Shown in pieces: positions 45,740-56,149 of a stretch of 64,000 nt of DNA. Under the pieces are notes generated by a model. It was not told the origin of the DNA, did not search any database, and was given only the letters and a program-made list of their open reading frames with translations. The DNA comes from Calamus simplicifolius (taxonomy: Eukaryota > Streptophyta > Magnoliopsida > Arecales > Arecaceae), in the NCBI GenBank assembly GCA_900491605.1, contig UESW01004012.1, positions 954,177-1,018,176 on the forward strand, read 5' to 3'. A program made the translations under genes and the position numbers. How positions within the stretch are numbered: the stretch's first letter is position 1; each line of letters begins with the position of its first letter.

Positions 45740-47885
45740 CTAACTCTCCTCTAAGATAACAGAATCTCTCTTCATTTAAAGGTTTAGTGAATATGTCAGC
45801 TAATTGATCTTCAGTGTTAACATAATCAAGACATATTTCATTATTTGCTACATGTTCTCTTATAAAATGATATCTGATTTCTATGTGTTTAGTTCTTGAA
45901 TGTTGAATTGGATTCTTTGTTAATTAATTGCACTAGTGTTATCACATCTTATGGGTGTTTTATCAAGTGTGATACCATAGTCTTCAAGTTGTCGCTTAAT
46001 CCATAGGATTTGCGCACAGCAACTTCCAGCCGCTACATATTCAGCTTCAGTAGTTGATAATGCAACTGAATTTTGCTTTTTGCTAAACCATGTGATTAAG
46101 TTACTTCCTAAGAAATGGCATGCACCACTTGTGCTTTTTCTATCTAGTTTGCATCCAGCATAATCAGAATCTGAATATGCAATTAGATTTAATGTGGAGT
46201 CTCTAGAATACCATAAACCTACATTTTTTGTTCCACTTACATATCTTAGTATTCTTTTAACAGCAATTAAATGTGATTCTTTAGGTTCAGATTGAAATCT
46301 AGCACATAAACATACTGAAAACATAATGTCTGGTCTACTTGCTGTTAAATAAAGAAGGGATCCGATTATACCTCGATAATACTTTTGATCAACCTTTTTA
46401 CCTTCTTCATCTTTGTCCAGCTTGCATGAAGGACTCATTGGAGTTCCGAGGGGTTTCATTGATTCCATACCAAACTTTTTGAGTAGTTCTCTTGTGTATT
46501 TTGTTTGGTTGATGAAGATTCCCTCTTTGCTTTGTTTGATCTGGAGTCCAAGGAAGAAGTTGAGTTCTCCCATCATGCTCATCTCGAATTCTCCCTGCAT
46601 CAACTTTGCAAATTCTTGACAAAGAGAATCGTTAGTAGCACCAAAAATAATGTCATCTACGTATATTTGTACTACAAGTAAATCTTTACTTTTTCTTTTC
46701 AAAAACAAAGTTTTATCAACATTTCCTCTTGTAAAATCATTTTCTATTAAGAATTTACTTAACCTATCATACCAAGCTCTAGGTGCTTGTTTCAAACCAT
46801 ATAAAGCTTTGTGCAATTTAAAAACGTGATTTGAAAACTCGTGATCTTCAAAACCTGGTGGTTGTTCTACATAAACTTCTTCATTTATAAATCCATTTAA
46901 AAATGCGCTTTTTACATCCATTTGAAATAAGTTAAAATTCATATGACATGCAAATGCAAGTAATAGCCTAATGGCTTCTAATCTAGCTACAGGCGCAAAG
47001 GTTTCATCAAAATCAATACCTTCCTCTTGATTATATCCTTTAGCAACCAATCTAGCTTTGTTTCTAATTACTATGCCATTTTCATCTAGTTTATTTCTAA
47101 AAACCCATTTTGATCCTATTACTGAATGATTTTTAGGTCTTTCAACTAGTGTCCAAACATTATTTCTTGTAAATTGATTTAGTTCTTCTTGCATTGCTAA
47201 CATCCAATTATTATCTTTTTCAGCTTCTTCTATAGTTTTGGGTTCAATTTGTGATACAAATGCAAGATGATTACTAATATTTCTCATATATGATCTAGTT
47301 CTTATTCCTTGAGATGGATCGCCTATAATCAATTCCTTGGGATGACTATGAGCATATCTCCAGTCTCTTGGAAGATCTGTATCATTATGATCAATATTGA
47401 CATCATCGTCCTTATGTGAATCATCATCTTTAGCTTCTTGCTCATGATCAGAAGATACTTCAATATTAAGTTTTTCAAGATCTTTTTCAATTATGTTTGT
47501 ATCTTCCTCATCATCAAGCTTTTCAGAACTAGATGCTAAAGACTCATCGAAAACTATATGAATGGATTCTTCAACTACTAAGGTTTTCTTGTTAAATACT
47601 CTATAAGCTTTACTAGTTGTTGAATATCCTAAAAAGATTCCTTCATCAGATTTAGCATCAAATTTTCCTAAATTGTTTTTACCATTATTATGAATGAAAC
47701 ATTTACATCCAAATGCATGAAAGTATTTTATATTTGGTTTTCTTTCATTCCATAATTCATAAGGTGTTTTCTTTAAGATTGGTCTTATTAAGGCTCTATT
47801 TAAGATGTAACATGCTGTGTTAATTGCTTCCGCCCAAAATACTTTGGTAAGTTGCTTTCGCATAGCATGGTACGGGCCATGTCTT
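45740..47885 (-). pseudogene. pol: Copia reverse transcriptase and RNase H
   Basis: A 647-codon frame (47863-45920) starts in the integrase C-terminal region ([20 protein letters not shown]). It passes through the RVT_2 domain ([40 protein letters not shown]) with the catalytic [11 protein letters not shown] about 400 residues in, and ends in RNase H ([32 protein letters not shown]), so the main acidic residues are present. At 45920 a one-base loss gives a stop. The next frame continues to about 45740 with the rest of RNase H and the usual pol tail. It copies the element RNA in virus-like particles. It is close to intact apart from this shift and the break from integrase at 47864-47885. Confidence 0.92.
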
Positions 47886-48206
47886 CTAGAGTCCTATTTT
47901 TCTTTCAACTACACCATTTTGCTGTGGAGTCCTAGGGGCTGAAAAATTATGATTAATTCCATTTTCAGAACAAAAACTTTCAAATAAGTGATTTTCAAAT
48001 TCTGTTCCATGATCACTTCTTAGAGATACTATAGTAGTGTTTTTCTCATTTGTGACTTTCTTGAAGAATTTCAGGAATATCGAGAAAGTCTCATCTTTGT
48101 GAGCTAAAAACATTACCCAAGTATATCTAGAATAATCATCTACAATCACTAGACCATATTTCTTTCCTCCTAGACTTGTGGTTCTAGTTGGTCCGAAAAG
48201 ATCCAT
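47886..48206 (-). pseudogene. Copia integrase catalytic core
   Basis: It reads MDLFGPTRTTSLGGKKYGLV, then IVDDYSRYTWVMFLAHKDE, IVSLRSDHGTEFENHLFESF and APRTPQQNGVVERK. The Asp in DLFGP, the Asp in RSDHG and the Glu in GVVERK form the D,D,E catalytic set for inserting cDNA. The frame is cut from the upstream GAG_pre-integrase part by a shift near 48210 and from RT by a stop at 47886. Confidence 0.9.
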
Positions 48207-48217
48207 GTGAAGTAGCT

Positions 48218-48619
48218 CTAGTGCCCTAGAAGTTGAAACAATGTTTTTAGATTTGAAAGAACTTCTAGTTTGTTTTCCAAATTGACATGCATCACATATT
48301 TTTTATTTTCAAAATCTAGTTTAGGTAATCCTTTAACTAAATCCATTTTAATTAGTTTTGAAATAAGGTGTGTGCTTGCATGACCTAATCTACGATGCCA
48401 CAACCAACTAATTTCATTTATGTTAGCATTGTCAGCAATTAAGCAATGATCACTCAAAGATAATTTTTCTAAATCAACCAAGTAAACATTGCCATGTCTA
48501 TAACCAGTAAATACAATGCTATCATCAATAGAATTAGTTACAGTGCATACAGAAGATTTAAATGAAACATTAAAGTTTTTATCACATAATTGACTTATAC
48601 TTATTAGATTATGCTTCAA
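48218..48619 (-). pseudogene. GAG_pre-integrase and zinc-binding region
   Basis: HNLISISQLCDKNFNVSF and ISWLWHRRLGHASTHLISKL are the conserved entry to plant Copia integrase (HHCC-type zinc region). The His pair in WLWHRRLGH is present. The usual Cys pair is disturbed by a frameshift around 48300. Confidence 0.85.
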
Positions 48620-48660
48620 ACCATCAACATAAAGTACATTATCAATAAATGTAGATGGAG

Positions 48661-48843
48661 TTATACGACTTTACCAAGGCCCATGATTTGACCTTTACCG
48701 TTATCGCCAAACGTAACAACTCCACCTTTCTTTTCTTCTAGGGTGATGAATTCATCTTTGTCACCCGTCATATGTCTTGAGCAGCCACTATCAAGGTACC
48801 ACTTTTTCTTTGATCTTTTGGCTACAAGACATTCCTGCAACAT
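48661..48843 (-). pseudogene. Copia protease
   Basis: KKWYLDSGCSRHMTGDKDEF contains the Asp-Ser-Gly active site of the Copia aspartic protease; VTFGDNGKGQIMGLGKV follows. A frameshift at about 48620-48660 separates it from the next block. Confidence 0.88.
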
Positions 48844-48974
48844 AATTTAAACTTTATGTTTAGGTACCCAAGCTTTCTTGGGTCCTTCATGGTTAGTAGC
48901 AATAAGAATTGTTCCTTTCGGAACCCATATTTTCTTTGCTTTAACATTTAACTTGTTGTTATTATTTAACGTTT

Positions 48975-49016
48975 TGCATTCAAATGATTTATGACCCTTT
49001 TCATTGCATTTGAAAC
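48975..49016 (-). other. Second CCHC zinc knuckle between gag and protease
   Basis: Fourteen residues CFKCNEKGHKSFEC (CX2CX4HX4C), in a frame different from gag and flanked by stops. A KKIWVPKGTILIATNHEGPK-like stretch leads to the protease. With the knuckle inside Gag this gives two nucleic-acid-binding motifs. Confidence 0.7.
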
Positions 49017-49150
49017 AAGTTATATTACTTTGGTTGGCTTTTACAAAAATATTCTTTAAAGATTTTTGTTTCCTAATGTGTTATAACCTAGGCCAGCTTT
49101 GTCGAAAACAGCTTTTTGACTATCTAAGATCATGTTAAGTTTAGTTGAAC

Positions 49151-50617
49151 TTAAGTGAATTTCTCAACAATGTCTTTATATTTTTTAACATCTTTCTTAA
49201 GAGAGTCATTTTCTTTAACTTGCTGTTCTTTATCTAAAGCTAAAGTTTCTAATTGATCTTTTAAATCTTTTGTTGAGTCTTTAGTTTCAGATTTCAACAA
49301 ATCTATTTCTTGATTAAGATTATCTCTTTCTTTGCTAAGTTCTTCTTTTTCATTAGTTAAGTTCTTAACTTCTAAAGCTAATTCATTTTTACTTTTAGCT
49401 AAGCTAATATTGTCATTTTTCAAAAACTTATACTTCTTTTTCAAGGATTTAAAATCAATCATAAGTTCATTGAAAGCCTCAAACATTTCATCAAATGTAA
49501 ATTCATCATCGGGGGTTTCGGTACTTACCTCATTATCGTTGTCGTCGTCGTTGGCCATGAAGCAGACATTAGCAACTTCTTTTTGTTCTTCTTCTTCGGA
49601 AGAAGACTCTTCACTATCAGTCCAAGTTGCCATGTATGCCTTTTTCTTTTTCTTGTAGGCCTTCTTAAGTAAAGGACAGTCATATCTAAAATGCCCTGGT
49701 TTTTTACATTCATAGCATACTAAGGGCTCTTTCTCTTTGTCCTTTTCCTTTTTCTTATCCTTTTCTTTTTCTCCTTCCATTTTTGAAACAAATCTCTTTT
49801 TGTGGAAGGGCCTCCTTCTTTGCATAAATTTCTTGAATTTCCTTGCAAGGAGGGCTGACTCATCATCATCATCCTCTTCATCATCGCTGCTGCTTATTTC
49901 CTTTTCCGCAGCTTTGAGGGCGATGGTCTTCTTCTTTCTTGACTCATCCTCATTGACATGTTGTTTGACTTGAAGCTCATGAGTCATCAGCGAACCAAGA
50001 AGCTCTTCCAATGGTAGGATGTTCAGATCTTTGGCTTCTTGTATGGCGGTCACCTTGGCTTCCCAAGTCCTTGGAAGTGACCTAAGGATTTTGCGAACAA
50101 GCTCAGAGTTAGTATAAACTTTTCCAAGACTTTTTAAACCATTCACAATATCAGTGAATCTAGTGAACATGCATGTGATGGTTTCATTTTGTTCCATAGT
50201 AAATAATTCATATTTATGAACCAAAATATTTATCTTTGATTCTTTTACTTGGTTTGTTCCTTCATGAGTTATTTCGAACCTATCCCAAATTTCTTTTGCG
50301 GAATTACAAGTTGAGATTCGGTTGAATTCATTTGAGTCTAAGGAACAATATAAAATATTAATGGCTTTAGCATTTAGTTGTGCCATTCTCCTATCATTAT
50401 CATTCCAATCCCTTTCGGGTTTAGGAACAATAGTGCCATCAATAAGGTGTGTGGGTGTACTAGGTCCATTTATTATTACTCCCCACAATTCATAGTCCGA
50501 AGCTTGAATGAATATTCTCATTCTAGCTTTCCAATATGAATAGTTGGTTCCATTAAATAAAGGAGGTCGATTCGTAGAATGACCTTCAGCAAAACTTGAA
50601 CCAATTTGTGTTGCCAT
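49151..50617 (-). CDS. gag: Copia Gag, full-length 488 aa
   Basis: The frame is intact from MATQIGSSFAEGHSTNRPPL. The UBN2-type capsid region (YSYWKARMRIFIQASDYELW; AKEIWDRFEITHEGTNQVKE; SLPRTWEAKVTAIQEA) spans about residues 25-235. A Lys/Glu-rich linker leads to the zinc knuckle CYECKKPGHFRYDC near residue 300, an acidic stretch and a long coiled coil (FLKNDNISLAKSKNELALEV onward) to the stop at 49151. The start is about 60 bp downstream of the primer site. Gag packages element RNA, and the C-terminal coiled coil is a known feature of SIRE Gags. It is the best-preserved coding region in the window. Confidence 0.93.
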   Translation of the reverse strand: MATQIGSSFAEGHSTNRPPLFNGTNYSYWKARMRIFIQASDYELWGVIINGPSTPTHLIDGTIVPKPERDWNDNDRRMAQLNAKAINILYCSLDSNEFNRISTCNSAKEIWDRFEITHEGTNQVKESKINILVHKYELFTMEQNETITCMFTRFTDIVNGLKSLGKVYTNSELVRKILRSLPRTWEAKVTAIQEAKDLNILPLEELLGSLMTHELQVKQHVNEDESRKKKTIALKAAEKEISSSDDEEDDDDESALLARKFKKFMQRRRPFHKKRFVSKMEGEKEKDKKKEKDKEKEPLVCYECKKPGHFRYDCPLLKKAYKKKKKAYMATWTDSEESSSEEEEQKEVANVCFMANDDDNDNEVSTETPDDEFTFDEMFEAFNELMIDFKSLKKKYKFLKNDNISLAKSKNELALEVKNLTNEKEELSKERDNLNQEIDLLKSETKDSTKDLKDQLETLALDKEQQVKENDSLKKDVKKYKDIVEKFT

Positions 50618-50667
50618 ATGGATCTTTAGCCCTTGATCGTGAGATCAAATTCTAAATGAGCACTTGC

Positions 50668-50679
50668 TCTGATACCAAT
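50668..50679 (-). other. Primer binding site of the SIRE-type Copia
   Basis: ATTGGTATCAGAGCA on the minus strand, directly after the 5' LTR end CCAACA. It is complementary to the 3' end of initiator-Met tRNA, as in most plant Copia elements. Confidence 0.88.
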
Positions 50680-52380
50680 TGTTGGCCCAGATGGCAACCC
50701 AAGAGGGGGGGTGAATTGGGTTCTTAAAAATTTAAGACTTTTTAGAAGATTTAAACTGATTTGCTCAAGATGTGCAAGTGAGTGAATTTAACTAGTAAGC
50801 AATGCACAAGCAATTAATAAAGAGAGATAGAGAGAGAGCAAATATAGCACGGCAAACACAAGATAATTTTATAGTGGTTCGGTGCAACCAACACCTACGT
50901 CCACTCCCAAGATTCACTTGGGTCCATACTATAATCTCTCTAGATTACAGCCGAGTTGTTTTCCAAGCTCACAACTCAAACTTGTTGTTTTCCCGGGTGA
51001 ACAACGAACCCAGCTGGTTTTAACTCGGGCTTACCAGCACAAAACCCTACACGTTGTTTTTCACGGGCTCACAACTAACCCAACACAAGCACTCCGGCTT
51101 GCAACGAGGTATATCAACCTCCACTGATTCAATCCACTGATTGAATCAGCAAACAATTAGAATAAAAGTGTTTGGATAATGAAGTGCTCCCCTTGAGCAA
51201 ATATACAAATGAAGTACAAAATAAAGAGTTAGAAAAGCCTGATTGTATTGTAGATGGTAGTGGATTTGGCTTTCTTCCTTCTTCTCTTTAACTCCTCTTG
51301 AAATGTTGAATCACGCCTCAGCAAGATTCTTGACCGTTGAAGACTTTGGAGTTGAGATGAAGCTTTTTCTTCTTTTGAAAATCCTTCGATTTGATCTTTG
51401 AAATGCTCTTGGATTTTCTTTTGACTTTTGTGGATTGAAGATCTAGAGCAGACGAATCTTCCTATTTGATTTCACTCCTTTTGAATCACTCTCCTTTGAG
51501 CTAGAAGATTTTTCCAATATGCTCTATTTTTCCCTCTTTTCAAAAGATATTCTTTTCTCTCTTTTTGATTTTTAAAAACTTGTGTGATATGAAAAGAGCT
51601 CCTCTATATAGATTCTGCAAAAATATATCCGTTAGAGACAAGGAAAAATAGCCGTTATTTGAAAATCTTACCGTTGGGGCTGATGTGTCATCGTTAAAAA
51701 TCGCGCCCAGATTTGCTGGAGTCGACTCATGCTTTTCCCGAGTCGGCTCGAGCTCGTCTTACCAAAAATAGAAATGTTTAAAAAGGTTAGGGGTCGACTC
51801 GCTAAAAGTGAAGTGTCGACTCCTGAAAGTCGGGAGTCGACTCGTGAAAGGCTTGGGGTCGACTCGAGAGGTGCTCAAAAAAACACTCTTCTGGTGTCTG
51901 AGCGGAGTTGACTCGCACAGTCCAGGAGTCGGCTCGACATAATCAGGGGTCGACTCGACACAGATGCACATTTCTGTACACTGAGCGGAGTCAACTCTGA
52001 AACTCAGGAGTAGGCTCCGGAACGTATCAAAAATCAGAAACTTTTCTGATTGACATTAAAATCGTTCCAGATTCATTTTAATTCATTGTTTTGACATGAA
52101 ATCAATAAAATTAACATTTAGAATTGATTCAAGAACTAATCCAAAAACTTATTGAATAAAACATAAATTATAACATTTCTTTTCGAAAGTTTGAATATTG
52201 AGCTTAAAGTCACTTTCAAAATTGATTAAAGTTAAACTTGAGCATTCTCATTGATTGTTCAAAATAAATTTGTTGCTCATTTACATACACTCATTACATC
52301 CTTTAATAAACTCAATGGTTTTTAGTAATCATCAAAATCAAAAGGATTGGATCATATAATTTTTCTATAATCTTCCAACA
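50680..52380 (-). repeat. 5' LTR of the SIRE-type Copia
   Basis: 1701 bp, nearly identical to 41754-43476. TATATA box on the minus strand at 51610-51605. The GTCGACTC cluster (about 51720-52015) lacks one interval found in the 3' LTR. Confidence 0.92.
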
Positions 52381-53228
52381 GGCTGGCCAAGGGCTTAGGT
52401 GCCGACGCTTGGGGCCGGCCGGGGCCGTCCCTACTGGACCCGGGCTTTTGCTGCTGAGAGCCGATGGTACACCACTCTGCCAGTGGTACACTGGGCTTCA
52501 TGCCTGGCTGGCCCAGGGCTTTGGTGCCGACCGGGGTCGGGCTTTTGTTTGCCAAAGCGAGGTTGGCCTTTGATGTTGATGCAAGGTAGATCTTCCCTGC
52601 ATTACATTTTTAAGTATTAATGAAAGAAAACTGTCTTAAGTGCAATGTACTTAGCTCTTGTAGCACCCATGTTTTTCCTTTTGTGGATTTAAGCACTTCC
52701 GTCCGTTGGTGACCTGCCCCCCAGGGAGTCATGTTAGTCGGATTGGATGTGTCGTTGCCCTTACTTGGGCCTTCACTCGCATTAGAGGCCAGAACGAGAT
52801 GCCTGTGGCCGGGAAGAAGCTGGAAACCGGGACAAAGCTGGAATCCGTTGAGGAAAGCCTCGACAGTTAGTGGTCATTGAAGATGAATGGCTGGGAAAGT
52901 CCATCGAGGGCGTTGCTGAGAGGCTCGGGGTGCTGCTGAGTGGCCCCTGAGCGCTGCTTCTGCAGTTCATGAACTGCTACTTTCAAAGCTTGATCCTACC
53001 GATTGAGGATGGCCAGCTGGTTAATCAGAGCAGTTGAAGTTGGTGGTGAAGGAGCAGAGAGGGTGGCCTTTCACTGCCTGGTGCGATGTGGATGCCCCCC
53101 AGCACGATTGGTAAGAACCTCTGGCATGCGCATCACCACCATAGCAATCTTAGAGGGGACGGAGGCTTATAGCTCAGGGAGACAGCTTTCTTTCCTTCAG
53201 CGCGTCCCCCCTTCCTGGCGCGCCAATC
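52381..53228 (-). other. Internal region 2, right part
   Basis: It continues the 125-bp unit that was interrupted at 41753, then the non-repeated 5' section equivalent to 37180-37859, ending at the primer site GATTGGCGCGCCAGGAAGG next to 53228. No Gag-like frame. Confidence 0.8.
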
Positions 53229-54062
53229 TGATGATGCCAAATCACCGACCTCGAGCGTGCGGTCGCCTCCTCCAGTGAGCTCCTCGCGCCTGCAAGCAAG
53301 TCCCGAGGGCCGGAGATTCCGGTGGGGACCCTCCGACGCTCAAGTCAGTGGTCTGGGCATTAGCCGTGAGCTTGAGGAAGCTCGAAAGAGAAAGAGAGAG
53401 ATGGCTCCGAGAGAGAGATCTCTCGTTGTGAGCGTTAAGGGGTGTCATGAGCGTGTTACCTGGTCGGGAGTCCCTCTTACCCATCTTATAGGCGCTTAAG
53501 AGTTTGTCTGGCTTTAGTGGTTGGAGCCTTGTAATGATGACCTCGATGGGTGAAGTGTTAGAGCTGACGTCTGTGAGGCATGGGGTTCAACCACTTTGTC
53601 TTGTCAGAGCATTTAAGGTGATGGCAGCAATGGCAGAACTTGCCTTCTTTTTGATATGTCAAGTCCCATCAAGGTCGGTGGCTGCAACTGGTTGGTGGAT
53701 CCTGTTCCACTGGAGAAGGAAAAGCAGGGGCCATCCTCCCCGGCTAGGAGGTGTCGGGGCCGCCTGGCTTGGACAGGCCGGGGCCGCCTGGCTGGGATAG
53801 GCCGGGGCCGGCTGGCAGGTGCCGGGACTGCCTGGCTTGGACAGGCCGGGGCCGGCTGGAAGGTGCCAGGGCCGCCTGGCTTGGACATACCGGGGCCGGC
53901 CAGCAGGTGCCGGGGCCGCCTAGCTGGGACAGGCCGGGGCCGGCAGGCAGGTGCCGGGGCCGCCTGGCTTGGACAGGCCGGGGCTGGTTGGAAGGTGCCG
54001 GGGCCGCCTGGCTGGGACAGGCAGGGGCCAGCTGGCAGGTGCCAGGGCCGCTTAGCTTGGAC
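53229..54062 (-). repeat. LTR 3, truncated
   Basis: Its first 520 bp match LTR 1 and LTR 2 (TATAAG at 53490-53485). It then enters the 44-bp array (53751-54062) and stops inside a unit at AGCTTGGACA, where CACTA-2 sequence resumes. The 46-bp array and the outer 300 bp of the LTR, about 1.2 kb, are missing. Confidence 0.8.
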
Positions 54063-54676
54063 AATATTTTTAAAAATAATAAAATATGATAGAATCTAAT
54101 TTTTTTGTTAATTTTTTTATGAGTGTTAATTTTTTTTTAATTGAAGGGGCCGGGGGTGAGGAAAAGACCCCTAGCTATTACTTTTTTTTTTGGTCTGGCC
54201 ACCGTGGCCGGAGAAGACGAACGGGAGGGGGGGGAACCCCCCCATAACTATATTTTTTTTCCGATGGCCTGGCCACGGCCGGCCACGGTAGCGGCCGTGG
54301 CCGGAGAAGACGGCCACGGCCATGGCCGTGGCTGTAGAAGACGAAGAGGGGGTGGGAAACCTCCCCCAAACTGTAATTATTATTTTTTTGGTGGCCTGGC
54401 CACCATGGCCAGGCCACGGCAACGGCCGTGGCTGGAGAAGACGAACGGGAGGGGGGTGGGGAAAACCCCCCGATTAATTTTTTTTTCGGTGGCATGGCCA
54501 CCGTGGCCAGGCCACGGCCATGGCCGGAGAAGATGGCCACGGCCGTGGCTGTGGCCGTAGAAGACGAAGGGGGGGAAACCCCTCCCCCCAAACTGTAAAT
54601 TTTTTTTTGGTGGCCTGGCCGTGGCCGTAGCCGGAACCTATTTTTTTTAAAAAAAATAATTTAGGAGGAGGGGGGG
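54063..54676. repeat. CACTA-2 resumed, GC-rich palindromic block
   Basis: After 75 bp of AT-rich CACTA sequence, diverged units hold GGTGGCCTGGCCACC or GTGGCCTGGCCAC, GGAGAAGACG and poly-T runs, related to 23251-23926. Frames here are repeat by-products. Confidence 0.7.
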
Positions 54677-54830
54677 CTTACCTCGGTCGCGAGGGGATGC
54701 CGCCGGAGTGGGGGTAGCTTCCGCCGGGGGAGATAACGGGGGGAGCCGGAGGAGCGGACGGACGACGGTGGCTAGGGTAGGAATAGGAAGAAGAAGAGAA
54801 GGGAAGGGGAGGCCGGCCCGACCAAGCGTT
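54677..54830 (-). other. CACTA-2 transposase leader exon (5' UTR)
   Basis: The minus strand has CT/GC-rich leader sequence with CCTACCCTAGCCACC and a CGAG before a GTAAGCC donor near 54677, as in CACTA-1. A CTATTTAA word (minus, about 54830-54837) is the possible TATA box. Confidence 0.45.
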
Positions 54831-56149
54831 AAATAGTGATGATTAGCGATGCAATTTATGCGTCACTAATCACTTGCTATTTTTTTTATTTTATTATGGA
54901 TTAACGACGCAACAATGCATCGTTAATCCATCGCTAATTTAGCTTTTTTATTATTTTATGCAAAATTTAGCGACGCAACTAATTGCATCGCTAATGAGTC
55001 GCTAACTTGGCGCCAATGTCCGGCAGAAAAATAATTTTTATTTTCTAGGAAATTGTGTCGCAAATGCGTCGCAATATTTTTTAAATATTTATAACTGATA
55101 AAAATTATATTTTATAAAAATAATTGTGACGCATATATTGCATCGCAATATTTTTTAATTTTTTAATTACATTTATTTTTCTTAAAAACATTGCGACGCA
55201 ATAAATGCGTCGCAATATTAAAAATTATTTTCTCTGGAAAAATTATTTTTATTTTCTAGAAAATTACGTTGCAATATTTTTTAAATATTTATAACTGATA
55301 AAATTTATATTTTCTAAAAAATTACGTCGCAAATGTATCGCAATATTTTTTAAATATTTATAACTAATAAAATTTATATTTTCTAAAAATAATTGCGACA
55401 CAAATAATGCATCGAAATATTTTTTTAAATTTTTTAATTACATTTATTTTTCTCAAAAATATTGCGACGCAATACATGCGTCACAATATTAAAAATTGTT
55501 TTCTTTGAAAAAATTATTTTTAGGAAACTGCGTCGCTAATGCATCACAATATTCTTTTAATAATTATAACTGATAAAAATTATATTTTCTAAAAATAATT
55601 ACGATGCACATATTGCATCGTAATATTTTTTTAATTTTTTTATTACTATTATTTTTCTTAAAAACATTGCGACGCAATAAATGCGTCGCAATATTAAAAT
55701 TTGTTTTATCTGGGAAAATTATTTTTATTTTCTAAGAAATTGCATCGTATTATTTTTTAAATATTTATAACTGATAAAATTTTATTTTATGAAAATAATT
55801 GCGATGCAAATAATGCATCGTAATATTTTTTTTTAATATTTTATAATTATATTTATTTTTCTAAAAAATATTGCGGTGCAATACATGCGTCGCAATATTA
55901 AAAATTATTTTCTCCAAAAAAATTATTTTTAGGAAACTGCATCGCAATATTTTTTTAATAATTATAACTGATAAAAATTATATTTTCTAAAAATAATTGT
56001 GATGCACATATTGCGTCGCAATGTTTTTTTAAATTTTTTTTATTACTATAATTTTTCTTAAAAATATTGCAATACAATAAATGTGTCGCAATATTAAAAA
56101 TTGTTTTATTTGAGAAAATTATTTTATTTTCTTGAAAATTGCATCAATC
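54831..56149. repeat. CACTA-2 right subterminal repeats, inner part
   Basis: Several repeats of roughly 210-250 bp each contain an ATTGCGACGCAATAAATGCG/TGCGTCGCAATATT hairpin, an AATTATTTTTATTTTCTAGG-like piece and ATAACTGATAAAA. No gene. Confidence 0.82.

Larger units (their letters stand above)
41749..52385 (-). mobile_element. SIRE-type Copia retrotransposon
   Basis: GGCTG flanks both ends (41749-41753 and 52381-52385). LTRs are 41754-43476 (3') and 50680-52380 (5'), each from TGTTGG(C/A) to CCAACA. On the minus strand: primer site ATTGGTATCAGAGCA-type at 50679, gag, a second zinc knuckle, protease, integrase, RT, RNase H, an extra ORF and the purine tract AAAAAGGGGGAGAT at 43490-43477. 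The large Gag, the extra ORF between pol and the 3' LTR and the length of 10.6 kb fit the SIRE/Maximus lineage. The LTRs look nearly identical, so insertion was recent, but pol and the extra ORF carry several one-base shifts. Confidence 0.95.
33080..54062 (-). mobile_element. Non-autonomous gypsy derivative (LARD-like), LTR-internal-LTR-internal-LTR
   Basis: Three LTR copies (33080-35131, 37860-39934, and 53229-54062 truncated) alternate with two related internal regions (35132-37859 and 39935-53228, the second enlarged by a Copia insertion). On the minus strand each complete LTR runs TGATGTGGCTGATCC to GATTTGGC(G/A)TCATCA, with a G-rich purine tract (GGGCGAGGGGGCAT) before it and the primer site GATTGGCGCACCAGGAAGG after it. 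The internal regions hold only tandem repeats and a conserved 5' stretch; no gag or pol domain is visible. This is the make-up of a large retrotransposon derivative using proteins from a related gypsy element. Five-base flanks (ATACA left, ATATT right) do not match. Confidence 0.85.

Noticed and set aside
33075..54067. A target-site duplication for the gypsy derivative
   Set aside because: ATACA on the left and ATATT on the right do not match, and the right LTR is truncated.
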